Shown here: one piece after another, positions 36,614 through 45,233 of the stretch
Numbering within the stretch: position 1 is the stretch's first letter
Layout: each line of letters opens with the position of its first letter
Assembly (NCBI GenBank): GCA_046348365.1
Contig: JAXMEL010000003.1
Location: 62,001-126,000, forward strand
Direction of reading: 5' to 3'
DNA length: 64,000 nt
Origin: JAEUPI01 sp046348365
Lineage (GTDB): Bacteria; Pseudomonadota; Gammaproteobacteria; Burkholderiales; Burkholderiaceae_C
The notes under the pieces: generated by a model
What the model was told of the DNA's origin: nothing
What the model saw: only the letters and a program-made list of their open reading frames with translations
Databases searched by the model: none
Made by a program: the position numbers and the translations under genes

Positions 36614-37690
36614 ATGTCAAAGTCCGCACTCATCACCGGAATCACCGGCCAGGACGGCGCGTATCTCGCCGAGTTCCTGATCCGCAAGGGTTACACCGTG
36701 CACGGCATTCGGCGTCGCACTTCGCTGTTCAACACGGACCGAATAGATCACCTGTACGTCGACCCGCATGAGCATCTGGGCAAGCTCGTGCTGCATTACG
36801 GCGACATGACGGATTCCAGCAGCCTGCTGCGAGTGGTCGAGCAGGCGCGGCCTGACGAGGTCTACAACCTCGCGGCGCAAAGCCATGTCGCCGTGTCGTT
36901 CGAGGAGCCCGAGTACACGGCAAACTCTGACGCACTGGGTGTGTTGCGCATGCTCGAAGCATTGCGCATCACCGGTATGGCAACAACAGCGCGCTTCTAC
37001 CAGGCATCGACTTCGGAACTGTACGGCCTGGTCCGCGAAACCCCACAGCGCGAGACGACACCGTTCTATCCGCGCTCGCCCTACGCCGTAGCCAAGCTAT
37101 ACGGCTACTGGATCACAGTGAACTACCGAGAGGCGTACGGCATGTACGCGTGCAATGGCATCTTGTTCAACCACGAGTCTCCAATTCGTGGTGAGACGTT
37201 CGTCACCCGGAAGGTCACGCGGGCACTGGCTCGCATCAAGCTTGGCATCCAAAAGGCGTTGTACCTCGGCAACCTCGATGCGAAGCGAGACTGGGGGCAT
37301 GCGAAGGACTACGTGGAGATGCAGTGGTTGATGCTGCAGCAGCAAAGGGCGGAGGATTTTGTCATCGCCACTGGCAAGCAATACAGTGTTCGCGAGTTCG
37401 TCACACGGGCCGCGCAGCGGCTGGGTCTGCACATCGAGTGGTCGGGCAGTGGCGTTGGCGAAAAAGGCTGTCTACCCAATGGCCGCTGCATCGTCGAAGT
37501 CGATCCGGGTTACTTCCGACCAACCGAGGTTGATGCCCTGCTCGGCGACGCGTCCCTGGCGCGAGCCAAACTCGGCTGGACACCGAAGATCGATTTCGCG
37601 CAGCTTGTCGACGAGATGGTCGACGCCGATCTCGCCGAGGCAGAGGCAGAAGTTCGCGCATCTGCGGTGCGCCGACGTTCCCTCTACTAG
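36614..37690 (+). CDS. gmd: GDP-mannose 4,6-dehydratase
   Basis: Converts GDP-mannose to GDP-4-keto-6-deoxymannose. The 358-residue protein has SALITGITGQDGAYLAEFL with the cofactor motif, YNLAAQSHVAVSFEEP, QASTSELYGLV, and the catalytic SPYAVAKLYGYW with Tyr-xxx-Lys. The GDP-mannose-specific features NHESPIRGETFVTRKVTRA are clear. No fucose synthase or RMD reductase follows; a C-methyltransferase, cupin and aminotransferase do, which points away from GDP-fucose and towards an aminosugar. Confidence 0.96.
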   Translation: MSKSALITGITGQDGAYLAEFLIRKGYTVHGIRRRTSLFNTDRIDHLYVDPHEHLGKLVLHYGDMTDSSSLLRVVEQARPDEVYNLAAQSHVAVSFEEPEYTANSDALGVLRMLEALRITGMATTARFYQASTSELYGLVRETPQRETTPFYPRSPYAVAKLYGYWITVNYREAYGMYACNGILFNHESPIRGETFVTRKVTRALARIKLGIQKALYLGNLDAKRDWGHAKDYVEMQWLMLQQQRAEDFVIATGKQYSVREFVTRAAQRLGLHIEWSGSGVGEKGCLPNGRCIVEVDPGYFRPTEVDALLGDASLARAKLGWTPKIDFAQLVDEMVDADLAEAEAEVRASAVRRRSLY

Positions 37691-37701
37691 GAGAACCACG
37701 T

Positions 37702-38922
37702 TTGAAGGTTACCGCGTGTCGTCTGTGCGGATCAGAGCGCATCGAACGAGTTGTCGACTTGGGATACCACCCACTCGCCGACACCTTCCTGCCCGAGGAG
37801 GCCCTGTACGGACCCGAAATTTCGTACCCGCTGCAACTAGGCCTGTGTCGCACCTGTGGTCATGTCTTTACCTTGTACTGCGTTTCCGCCGTGGACCGCT
37901 ATCAGAAGTCCGATTACAGCTATGACTCATCGAACTCCAAGATTTCGATTGGTCACTTCGAGGAGTTCGCACGAGCAGTACTCGGCGAGAGAGTGCCAGG
38001 CTCGAATGGATTGGTCGTCGATATCGGAAGCAACGTCGGCACGTTGCTGTCGCACTTCCAGTCGTTCGGTCACCGCAACGTTCTCGGGATAGAACCGTCC
38101 GGCAACATCTGCGCGCTTGCGCTCGAGGCAGGCGTACCTACGCTCAACGATTTTTTCTGCGAGCGCGTCGTCACGCCCGTACGCGAAGCCGGAGCGGCCC
38201 AGATACTGCTCAGCGCCAACGTGCTCAATCACGCTGATGATCTCAACGCTTTGCTCACGACAGCGCGAAAGGTTCTGGCCGATGACGGCGTCTTCGTGTT
38301 CGAAGTACCCTACCTGCTCGATCTGATACAGGGGACGGCCTTCGATACGATCTATCACGAGCACGTCCACTACTATGGCATCCAGCCTCTCGCGGCAACG
38401 CTGCAACGCCACGGATTCTCGATCTTCAGGATCGATCGACTCGAGTACATGTGTGGCTCTATCCGGGTGTACACACGCGTCGGGGCCAAGCATGCCGCAA
38501 TGGTGCAATCGATGGTCGAGGCCGAGCGGGCGTTCGGCCTGTACGAACCCACCACCTACGAGGCATTCATGTTCCGCGTTCGCAAGGTCAAGACCAGCGT
38601 GCTCGCAAACCTGGCGCAGATTCGTGCGCAGGGCGGAAAGATCATCGGTATTGGAGCTGCCACAAAGGGCAACACGTTCCTGAACTACTGCCGGCTGGAT
38701 GCGGATACCGTCACCTACATCACGGATTCCTCGCCGTTGAAGATCGGGAAGCTGACGCCGGGATCGCACATCCCGATCGTCGGCGATCAGGACATCGACT
38801 TGGCTGCCACCCATGCGTTGATCCTGCCCTGGAACATCGCGCCAATGCTGCAGGCGAAGCTCGCGCACCTCGGTCTGCACTTCTACGTACCACAAGTCGA
38901 GACGCTGCCCAAGAACGGGTGA
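37702..38922 (+). CDS. NDP-sugar C-methyltransferase (TcaB9/TylCIII class)
   Basis: 406-residue SAM-dependent methyltransferase with the three-part plan of nucleotide-sugar C-methyltransferases: an N-terminal zinc site (CRLCGS near residue 6, LCRTCGHVF), a central Rossmann domain (VVDIGSNVGTLLSHF), and a C-terminal domain (IGIGAATKGNTFLNY). The catalytic YHEHVHYYG motif typical of the family is intact. Family enzymes add a methyl group next to a 4-keto group, most often at C3. The start is TTG with a strong AGGAGA seven bases upstream. Placed between gmd and an aminotransferase it should act on a GDP-4-keto-6-deoxy sugar; that substrate is inferred. Confidence 0.88.
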   Translation: MKVTACRLCGSERIERVVDLGYHPLADTFLPEEALYGPEISYPLQLGLCRTCGHVFTLYCVSAVDRYQKSDYSYDSSNSKISIGHFEEFARAVLGERVPGSNGLVVDIGSNVGTLLSHFQSFGHRNVLGIEPSGNICALALEAGVPTLNDFFCERVVTPVREAGAAQILLSANVLNHADDLNALLTTARKVLADDGVFVFEVPYLLDLIQGTAFDTIYHEHVHYYGIQPLAATLQRHGFSIFRIDRLEYMCGSIRVYTRVGAKHAAMVQSMVEAERAFGLYEPTTYEAFMFRVRKVKTSVLANLAQIRAQGGKIIGIGAATKGNTFLNYCRLDADTVTYITDSSPLKIGKLTPGSHIPIVGDQDIDLAATHALILPWNIAPMLQAKLAHLGLHFYVPQVETLPKNG

Positions 38923-38938
38923 CGAAGGAACCGACCTC

Positions 38939-39319
38939 ATGGAAATGATCGACCTCCAGCCCGCCCACACCGATCGCCGCGGCTCCATTACAGATCTGAT
39001 CGCTGACGACATCATCAACGCCGTCACGCTCATTACGTTCGCCAGCGGCGCGGTGCGCGCCAATCACTACCACGAACGCACCGTGCAGTGGAACTACGTC
39101 ATCAAAGGCGAGATCCTTCTCGCAACTCAGTTCCCCGGCGGCGAACGGCAAGAGCGGGTGCTGAAGGCGGGCGATTTCGCCGTGACTCGTGAGAACGAAC
39201 GTCATGCGCTAAAGGGCCTTACCGACGCGGAGGTGCTGATTCTCACGAAGGGCCCGCGCGCCGGCACTCAGTACGAGAACGACACGTTCCGCCTTGTCGA
39301 GCCGCTGATAGCGCCCTGA
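38939..39319 (+). CDS. Small cupin-domain protein, possible sugar isomerase or epimerase
   Basis: 126-residue single-domain cupin. The metal/active-site stretch VRANHYHERTVQWNYVIKGE has the HxH pattern, and RHALKGLTDAEVLILTKGPR closes the barrel. Its N-terminus, HTDRRGSITDLI, resembles WxcM/FdtA-like nucleotide-sugar cupins. It is placed between the C-methyltransferase and the aminotransferase. It may isomerise a keto-sugar (3,4-ketoisomerase or epimerase) before transamination, or only regulate. Function is not proven. Confidence 0.75.
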   Translation: MEMIDLQPAHTDRRGSITDLIADDIINAVTLITFASGAVRANHYHERTVQWNYVIKGEILLATQFPGGERQERVLKAGDFAVTRENERHALKGLTDAEVLILTKGPRAGTQYENDTFRLVEPLIAP

Positions 39320-39329
39320 GGAGACCGCC

Positions 39330-40460
39330 ATGCAAGTCCCCGTGTCGCGACCTCATCTCGGCGACGCCGAGATCTCCAACGTCAACAGGGCCATGCAGGC
39401 CAACGCCGTGTCCGGCGTGTTCGGCGAGTTCCTCGAGCGATTCGAAACCGAGTTCGCTGCGTTCTGTCAAACCAAGTACGCGGTGTCGTGCTCCAACGGT
39501 ACAACGGCGTTGCACCTGGCGCTGGCCGCTGCCGGCATCAAAGCCGGCGACGATGTGCTGGTGTCGACGTTGACGAACATGGCTTCGTTCTTCGCGGTGC
39601 TGTATTGCGGCGCGACGCCGATCCCCGTCGACATTGATCCAGAAACGCTGACCATGGATCCAGCCGATCTTTCGCGCAAGGTCACCCCGAAGTCACGCGC
39701 GATCATGGTCGTGCACCTGTTCGGCCATCCGACCGACATGGATCCGATTCATGACATCGCGAAGTCCCACGGCCTGATGGTCTTCGAGGATTGCGCCGAG
39801 GCGCACGGCGCGCTGTACAAGGGGAAGAAGGTTGGGAGCTTGTCCCTGGCCGCCGGGTTCAGCCTGTTCGCTAACAAGATCATCACGACCGGTGAAGGCG
39901 GCGTCGTCACGACCGACGACGCGCAACTTGCCCGCAAGGCGCGCAGCTTGAAGGCATTGGCATTCGGTACCCACAAGAAGTTCATGCATGAGGACATCGG
40001 CTTCAACTACCGCATGACCAATCTGCAAGCGGCGATTGGCTGCGGCCAGATGCAGGTGGCCGATCGACTCGTTGAGCGCCGACGGGAGATCGCGCGCCAC
40101 TACTCTCGGGCCCTGGCCAGGTATTGCGAGCACCTGACATTGCCGCAGGAGAAGCCTTGGGCGAAATCGGTCATCTGGATGTACCACATCGTGCTTGGAG
40201 AGCGTCTGGCGCCCCATCGCGACGAGATCATGTCGCAACTCAAGCGTGAGGGTGTCGAGACGAGGGAAGGATTCATTCCCGCGAATCTCCAGGAGGTATT
40301 CCTGCAACGCGGCCTGGTCAGGCGCGACGACTGTCCGAACGCAAACAAGATCGCCTACTCGAGTTTCTACCTGCCGACAGGCCCCCAGATCACAGAGGCT
40401 GAACTCGAGTACGTGGCATTTAGCCTCTCGAGGGTTCTAGACGCGTTGCTTTGCAGGTAG
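39330..40460 (+). CDS. DegT/DnrJ/EryC1-type sugar aminotransferase, perosamine synthase-like
   Basis: 376-residue PLP enzyme of the sugar aminotransferase class. The PLP lysine is Lys183 in FSLFANKIITTGEGG, as in GDP-perosamine synthase, which uses GDP-4-keto-6-deoxymannose. Other motifs are SCSNGTTALHLALAAAG and VFEDCAEAHGALYKGKKVG. It starts with GAGGAG six bases before the ATG. The lysine argues against a ColD-like dehydratase, where His replaces it. In this context it probably adds an amino group at C4 of the (possibly C-methylated) GDP-sugar. Confidence 0.88.
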   Translation: MQVPVSRPHLGDAEISNVNRAMQANAVSGVFGEFLERFETEFAAFCQTKYAVSCSNGTTALHLALAAAGIKAGDDVLVSTLTNMASFFAVLYCGATPIPVDIDPETLTMDPADLSRKVTPKSRAIMVVHLFGHPTDMDPIHDIAKSHGLMVFEDCAEAHGALYKGKKVGSLSLAAGFSLFANKIITTGEGGVVTTDDAQLARKARSLKALAFGTHKKFMHEDIGFNYRMTNLQAAIGCGQMQVADRLVERRREIARHYSRALARYCEHLTLPQEKPWAKSVIWMYHIVLGERLAPHRDEIMSQLKREGVETREGFIPANLQEVFLQRGLVRRDDCPNANKIAYSSFYLPTGPQITEAELEYVAFSLSRVLDALLCR

Positions 40461-40513
40461 TGGTGGCGTGTTCGTCCGGGGCGGACGCAACCCAGGTTTC
40501 GAGGACTGCTCCC

Positions 40514-41287
40514 ATGGCCAACTTCGCCGACGCGTACGCGACTCACTATGACTCCTTCTATGCGCAGAAGGACTATCGAGCGGAGTGCGATCTCATCGAG
40601 CGTGCCGCTGGGCTCCATGGCGGCGGCTCGTCGATCAGTACGGTCTTGGACGTAGGATGCGGCACCGGTGGCCACGCCATCGAACTGGCCTCACGCGGCT
40701 ACGGTGTAACCGGTGTCGACCTCTCCACGGCGATGCTCGACCGGGCGGTTGCCAAGGCATCGAGCCTCGATTCATCCAGACGCCCCGCATTCCGGCACGG
40801 CGACGTGCGCGACTTCGATGCAGGCCGCGAGCACGACTTGGCAATCATGATGTTCGCTGTCATAGGTTACCTGACTGACAACGCCGATGTCCTTGCAGGT
40901 CTTCGAAATGTCCGCCGCCATCTACGTGTGGGCGGGTTGTTCCTGTGCGACTTCTGGTACGGACCGTCGGTCCTCGCAGTGCGGCCGACTGACCGGATAC
41001 GCGTGCTTCGCGATGGCGAGAACTGTGTGATTCGTGCCGCAAGCACGTCGATGGACCCCATTCATCACTGCGCAGACGTCACGATCCAACTTTGGACCTT
41101 GCATGCGGATCGTCTCATCGGCGAGACGACGGAGTCGCATCGATTGCGCTACTTCTTCCCTCAGGAGTTCCGCTTGATGTTGTCAACAAGCGGTTTCGAA
41201 CCCATCACGCTCTCGGCATTTCCGACCTTGGACGGCGAACTTCGCGACGAAACCTGGAACGCGTTCGCCGTGGCCAGGGCGTGTTGA
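40514..41287 (+). CDS. SAM-dependent methyltransferase, possible sugar N- or O-methyltransferase
   Basis: 257-residue class I methyltransferase. N-terminal ATHYDSFYAQKDYRAECD and motif I VLDVGCGTGGHAIELASRGY resemble small methyltransferases that work on aminosugars in natural-product pathways, such as TylM1/DesVI, but the match is only by eye. It directly follows the aminotransferase, which fits methylation of the new amino group; an O-methyl target is equally possible. I chose MANFADAYATHYD over an ATG 21 codons earlier with no family support. Confidence 0.75.
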   Translation: MANFADAYATHYDSFYAQKDYRAECDLIERAAGLHGGGSSISTVLDVGCGTGGHAIELASRGYGVTGVDLSTAMLDRAVAKASSLDSSRRPAFRHGDVRDFDAGREHDLAIMMFAVIGYLTDNADVLAGLRNVRRHLRVGGLFLCDFWYGPSVLAVRPTDRIRVLRDGENCVIRAASTSMDPIHHCADVTIQLWTLHADRLIGETTESHRLRYFFPQEFRLMLSTSGFEPITLSAFPTLDGELRDETWNAFAVARAC

Positions 41288-41365
41288 GATTCGGCGCGCG
41301 AAGAGGCCATTGCACGGACATCCCGGCAGAAGCCCATCAACTCCGGCTCATGCTCCCGACGCACA

Positions 41366-42682
41366 GTGACTGATTCGCCGCGGCACGCTTTTGCACACAA
41401 CGTCAGATGGCAATTCCTCGGCAGCGCTGCGCAGGCCGTGCTCAGCGGCTTGACGCTGCTGGTGATGGGCAGGACGCTCACGGCTGCCGGATATGGCCTG
41501 TTCTCGATCGTCATGGGCTACGTCTACGTGGCGAATCTACTGATCGAGCCGCGCATGCAGGATGTTGCGGCCAGACAGTTCTGGCAGCTTGGAACGGGAT
41601 CGTCGGATCACCGTGAATACGGTCCCTATGTGCTTGACCTCTTCCTGCTGGAATCGCTCGCCAAGCTCATTCCCTGCGCTGCCCTGCTGCTAGTGGCTCC
41701 ATGGCTGACCAGTTCGGCAGGGTTGCCTGCCGAGACTTCGCTTCTCATCATGTTCGCTGCCGCCGCGCAGTACCTGTCCAGGCTCGGCAACGGCCTGTCT
41801 ACCGGACTATTGCGAGTACTTGGCCGCAGCGACTACCTCGCCTTGTGCACCACCGGGGAGATTGCGCTCCGATTGGCGGCGATCGCGACTTGGGCGTGGC
41901 TCGGTGAGCTGACGGTCGGCGTATGCGTCGGAATCTTGTGCGCCTGTGGGCTTGTTGCCAACACAGCCATGGGTGTCCTGACTGCCAGGCAGCTTGCAGG
42001 TCTGCGAAACGCATGGAGCGAGTGGCATCCTTCGGCCGCCTTCAGCCGCCTCCGCGTGTACCGCGGTCTGCTGCTTTCCAATATGGGCCTGTCCGTCGCC
42101 GATCTGATGAACAAGGATCTCGACGTCACGTTGATGTCCCCCATCGTTCCAGCCGACCAGGTTGGGCTCTACAAGATGGCCAAGAGCATTACGCTGCTGG
42201 CATGGCGGGCCGTGGACCCGTTCTATCTGGCCCTGATGCCCGAGGTAACTCGGCTTGTTTCCATGCAACGCTTTGGAGACCTCCGGCGCCTGCTAGCGCG
42301 CAGCGCTGTAGGCCTTCTGGCGCTCGCCATCGCATTGGCTCTCGTCTTGTATATTGCCTTGTCTTCCTACGCCGAGACTATCCTCGGACCTGGATATGGC
42401 CAGACGCCGTACCTGATGCTGTGGATGCTCCTGAGCGTTGTCGCCAGCGCACCGTTGGTGTGGGGTCACCCGCTGGCGGTCGCATTGAATCGTCCGGGCA
42501 TCGCCCTTGCCGGAAGCTTCCTTGGTTCGGCGCTGGGATTGTGCTCGTTCGTCGTGCTGGTCCCCCAACATGGAGCGCTCGGCGCTGCGTGGGCTTGGGC
42601 AATCACATTCGCCACCAACGCGACATTCACTGCCGTGGTCTCGCGCCGCCTGCTGGCGACGCGAACGACCCTTTCCTCATGA
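41366..42682 (+). CDS. Wzx-like polysaccharide flippase
   Basis: 438-residue polytopic membrane protein of the MOP/polysaccharide transport class, with about 12 membrane segments such as FLGSAAQAVLSGLTLLVMG, LIPCAALLLVAPWLT and LLALAIALALVLYIAL. It has the loop ADLMNKDLDVTLMSPIVPADQVG with family-like DVTLMSP..VGLYKMA. It should flip undecaprenyl-linked repeat units to the periplasm. The start is a GTG. It is the first of two flippases in the locus. Confidence 0.85.
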   Translation: MTDSPRHAFAHNVRWQFLGSAAQAVLSGLTLLVMGRTLTAAGYGLFSIVMGYVYVANLLIEPRMQDVAARQFWQLGTGSSDHREYGPYVLDLFLLESLAKLIPCAALLLVAPWLTSSAGLPAETSLLIMFAAAAQYLSRLGNGLSTGLLRVLGRSDYLALCTTGEIALRLAAIATWAWLGELTVGVCVGILCACGLVANTAMGVLTARQLAGLRNAWSEWHPSAAFSRLRVYRGLLLSNMGLSVADLMNKDLDVTLMSPIVPADQVGLYKMAKSITLLAWRAVDPFYLALMPEVTRLVSMQRFGDLRRLLARSAVGLLALAIALALVLYIALSSYAETILGPGYGQTPYLMLWMLLSVVASAPLVWGHPLAVALNRPGIALAGSFLGSALGLCSFVVLVPQHGALGAAWAWAITFATNATFTAVVSRRLLATRTTLSS

Positions 42683-42734
42683 GCCCTCGGCGGCGAGGCC
42701 AATTCGTGTCGCGGTCCTGGCGGCGAACGCAATC

Positions 42735-44132
42735 ATGTCGTTGATGGCGCCGAGCCGGCCCGCATTCGGAAGGCTGAGCGACCCACAGCCCGCGCCGCAG
42801 CCCCTACTGATCGGCCTCGCGGCCCTGTCGTTCACCTTGTTGGGAGTCGGACTGGTCAACCCCGGCAGTCTCGCCAACTTCGTGTACTACGCCGTCTTGT
42901 GGCATGCATTCGTTCTTCTGCTGCATCGAGACGAATTACCCCGGTTCTCCTTTGCGTTCGCCGTCAGCGCCTCGTTCATCGTCGTGTACTACCTGGTCCA
43001 AGTACGCGTCTACCCGGACTCGTATGGCACGACAGCGCCACTCGGATCCTGGACTGATGATTCGTACTTCTATGCGCTCGTCGCGGACACCATTCCGGTA
43101 GGTATGGAACTCCGCGACAACTACTTCCTCTACTCGCACCCCTTCACAAGCCTGATCCGCATACTGACTCCTCTGTCCATCGATCATCCGATGGATGTCA
43201 TCTTCTTTCAAGCCGGAGTCAGCGCCACACTGGCCACCTTCTCGGGACGCTTCGCCCTCCAGTTGACACGGGATGCAGCGTTGGCCCGGAGTGTCTTCCT
43301 GTTCACGCTGGTCTGTCCGTTCCTGATGATGAACGGTGGCGTCATCCTCATCCGTGACACCTTGTCGGCGGCACTGTTCGTCTATTCCCTGTGCTGTATC
43401 CAGTCGCGGCGCTTCGCGCTTGCGGTTTGCGCGGTAGGGCTGCAACTCGCGATCAGGCCAGGCACGGCACTGATACTGCTTCCTGCATACGCGATCATCT
43501 ACTACTCCGAGATTGGCCACCTACTACGGCGTCATGCTGCGGCGGCCTGCGGCATGGCATTTCTGCTGTTTGGCATGGCCTTTGCATTGCTGACATCGGA
43601 CCTCGACACGCCGTCGCTCTTCTCCGGAACATCAGAAGGCGGCGCCGTCGGTCTGCTTGGCCGCGAATTGATCGAGGGGTTGACAGTCGACCCCGAAAGC
43701 AACGTCGTGTTCCTTTCGCTCCAAGAGCTGCCGTTCATCGTGAAACTGCCTCTGAATGCGGCCTACATCTTCGCCTATCCGTTCATTAGTCTCAGATACG
43801 CCTTTCCGGGCGAGCAGTTCGACATTCGTGCCGTCGTGCTCAACATCGTCACCCCGGTCTATGCCATCTGGCTGAATGCCTGGTTTGTCGCCGGAGCGCT
43901 CACCAGTTTCGAACGCCGGGTCGGATTCCGAGCGGTTGTTGTCGCTGTGTTGTTGGCGTTTCTACTGATCGGCACGTATTCGCTGCAAACCCGCCACAAG
44001 ACCATCATCTACCCCCTCTTCTACCTCGTGATCGCGTTTGGTCTGCATCACGCAACGGCCCGTGCAAGAGCGATCGGATATGGTTGCTCCCTGGCGCTCA
44101 TCGCCTTGCAGTTTGCATTCCTCTTTCGCTGA
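42735..44132 (+). CDS. Multi-spanning membrane protein, candidate O-antigen/EPS polymerase (Wzy)
   Basis: About 465 residues with roughly 10-12 membrane segments, for example PLLIGLAALSFTLLGVGL, FAVSASFIVVYYLVQV and AVVVAVLLAFLLIGTYS. A large periplasmic-type loop between membrane helices contains DPESNVVFLSLQEL. No close family motif is recognisable, as is usual for Wzy. Position after wzx and before glycosyltransferases supports the call. The start is not certain because the reading frame is open back into wzx. Confidence 0.65.
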   Translation: MSLMAPSRPAFGRLSDPQPAPQPLLIGLAALSFTLLGVGLVNPGSLANFVYYAVLWHAFVLLLHRDELPRFSFAFAVSASFIVVYYLVQVRVYPDSYGTTAPLGSWTDDSYFYALVADTIPVGMELRDNYFLYSHPFTSLIRILTPLSIDHPMDVIFFQAGVSATLATFSGRFALQLTRDAALARSVFLFTLVCPFLMMNGGVILIRDTLSAALFVYSLCCIQSRRFALAVCAVGLQLAIRPGTALILLPAYAIIYYSEIGHLLRRHAAAACGMAFLLFGMAFALLTSDLDTPSLFSGTSEGGAVGLLGRELIEGLTVDPESNVVFLSLQELPFIVKLPLNAAYIFAYPFISLRYAFPGEQFDIRAVVLNIVTPVYAIWLNAWFVAGALTSFERRVGFRAVVVAVLLAFLLIGTYSLQTRHKTIIYPLFYLVIAFGLHHATARARAIGYGCSLALIALQFAFLFR

Positions 44133-44144
44133 TCGATCCGAGCC

Positions 44145-45185
44145 ATGACAGGCATCAGGCGCGTATTCATCACTCAGCCGATAGATCAAGGTTGGATCAT
44201 CGAGCGTCTGATGAGCGATGTCGCTACGGAGTTGAAGACCCGCGGCGTGGCTGCCCGAATCGGAACCGGCGAGGAGTATCAGGGAGAGGAGGTGATCTTC
44301 AACGCGCGGTTCCTAACCCCGAAGGCCGATCCACGTGCAATTGTGAATTCGCTGTTCATTACCCACATCGACGACGGACTGAAGGAGAGGGAACTACGTG
44401 CCGTCTTCCCGAAGTTCAACAGCTTCGTGTGTCTTTCGCCGCACGACGCCGAGTTCGTCGCCGCGCTGAAGGGTGACTGGAACGGCATCGTCGGCATCGA
44501 ACTGCCCGCGCGCAGTAGTGCTGTCAGGCCGGTCCGCTTGGCCATGTTTTCGGCCCGGTACGAGGACGGAAGGAAGAACGAGGAATGGATCGTCGAGTAC
44601 TTCCGTCAACGTCCGCAGGCGTTTCGGACGGCTTTCGTCTTCTGTTTCATGGGATGGGGCTGGGAGCAGTTCTGCTCCGAGCTTGCCGAGCTCGACGTCA
44701 ATTTCGAGGTCTACCGCTACTCTCGCTCGACGCCCGGGGAGTACGATCTTTATAGGGCTGTGTTGCCGACCATGAATGCTCTCATCTACCTGGGTTTCGA
44801 CGGTGGAGCGATGAGCGTGTATGACGCCGTGAATGCCGGCCTCGATGTGCTCGCGACTGATCTCAGCTACCACAAGGGCCTAGGCGACAGCGTCACGCTG
44901 TTCGATGACCGAGCCGGGTTCTTTCGTGAGCTGGATAGACTGCAGCATCGTCATGCGGCGAGACTCAACGTGATCGAGCGCCGATCGGTGACTGCTTACG
45001 TCGACCGTCTCCTGTCGCATTGGAATGAAGTGGCAAACGTCGGCGCATCTGTGGCCCCATGCAACGAGGTGGGCGCGCCCGACGCTCAAGCACTGGAAGC
45101 GGGCCGTCGTCGCTACAAGAAGCTGAGCCTCACCCGCATCCGCTCTGCGATCATTCGGTCACTCCAGGCATTCCAGTTCAAGTAG
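44145..45185 (+). CDS. Uncharacterised protein, putative glycosyltransferase
   Basis: 346 soluble residues with no close match that I recognise. The C-terminal half has a GT-B-like core: RLAMFSARYEDGRKNEEW, FVFCFMGWGWEQF, and a nucleotide-sugar-site-like stretch YLGFDGGAMSVYDAVNAG, where an acidic residue sits as in GT4 enzymes. The N-terminal half (QPIDQGWIIERLMSDVATEL) looks like the acceptor domain. It lies between wzy and a methyltransferase. A divergent glycosyltransferase is the best reading; the locally low GC content suggests foreign origin. Confidence 0.6.
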   Translation: MTGIRRVFITQPIDQGWIIERLMSDVATELKTRGVAARIGTGEEYQGEEVIFNARFLTPKADPRAIVNSLFITHIDDGLKERELRAVFPKFNSFVCLSPHDAEFVAALKGDWNGIVGIELPARSSAVRPVRLAMFSARYEDGRKNEEWIVEYFRQRPQAFRTAFVFCFMGWGWEQFCSELAELDVNFEVYRYSRSTPGEYDLYRAVLPTMNALIYLGFDGGAMSVYDAVNAGLDVLATDLSYHKGLGDSVTLFDDRAGFFRELDRLQHRHAARLNVIERRSVTAYVDRLLSHWNEVANVGASVAPCNEVGAPDAQALEAGRRRYKKLSLTRIRSAIIRSLQAFQFK

Positions 45186-45233
45186 AGCGTCAGGCTGCTT
45201 GACGCACCGTGCGGTCTGTCCACTTTCTCTCGC

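Noticed and set aside
39330..40460. ColD-type 3-dehydratase (colitose pathway) instead of an aminotransferase
   Set aside because: The PLP-binding residue is Lys183 in ANKIITTGEGG; ColD has His at this place. A colitose route would also need a ColC partner, which is absent.
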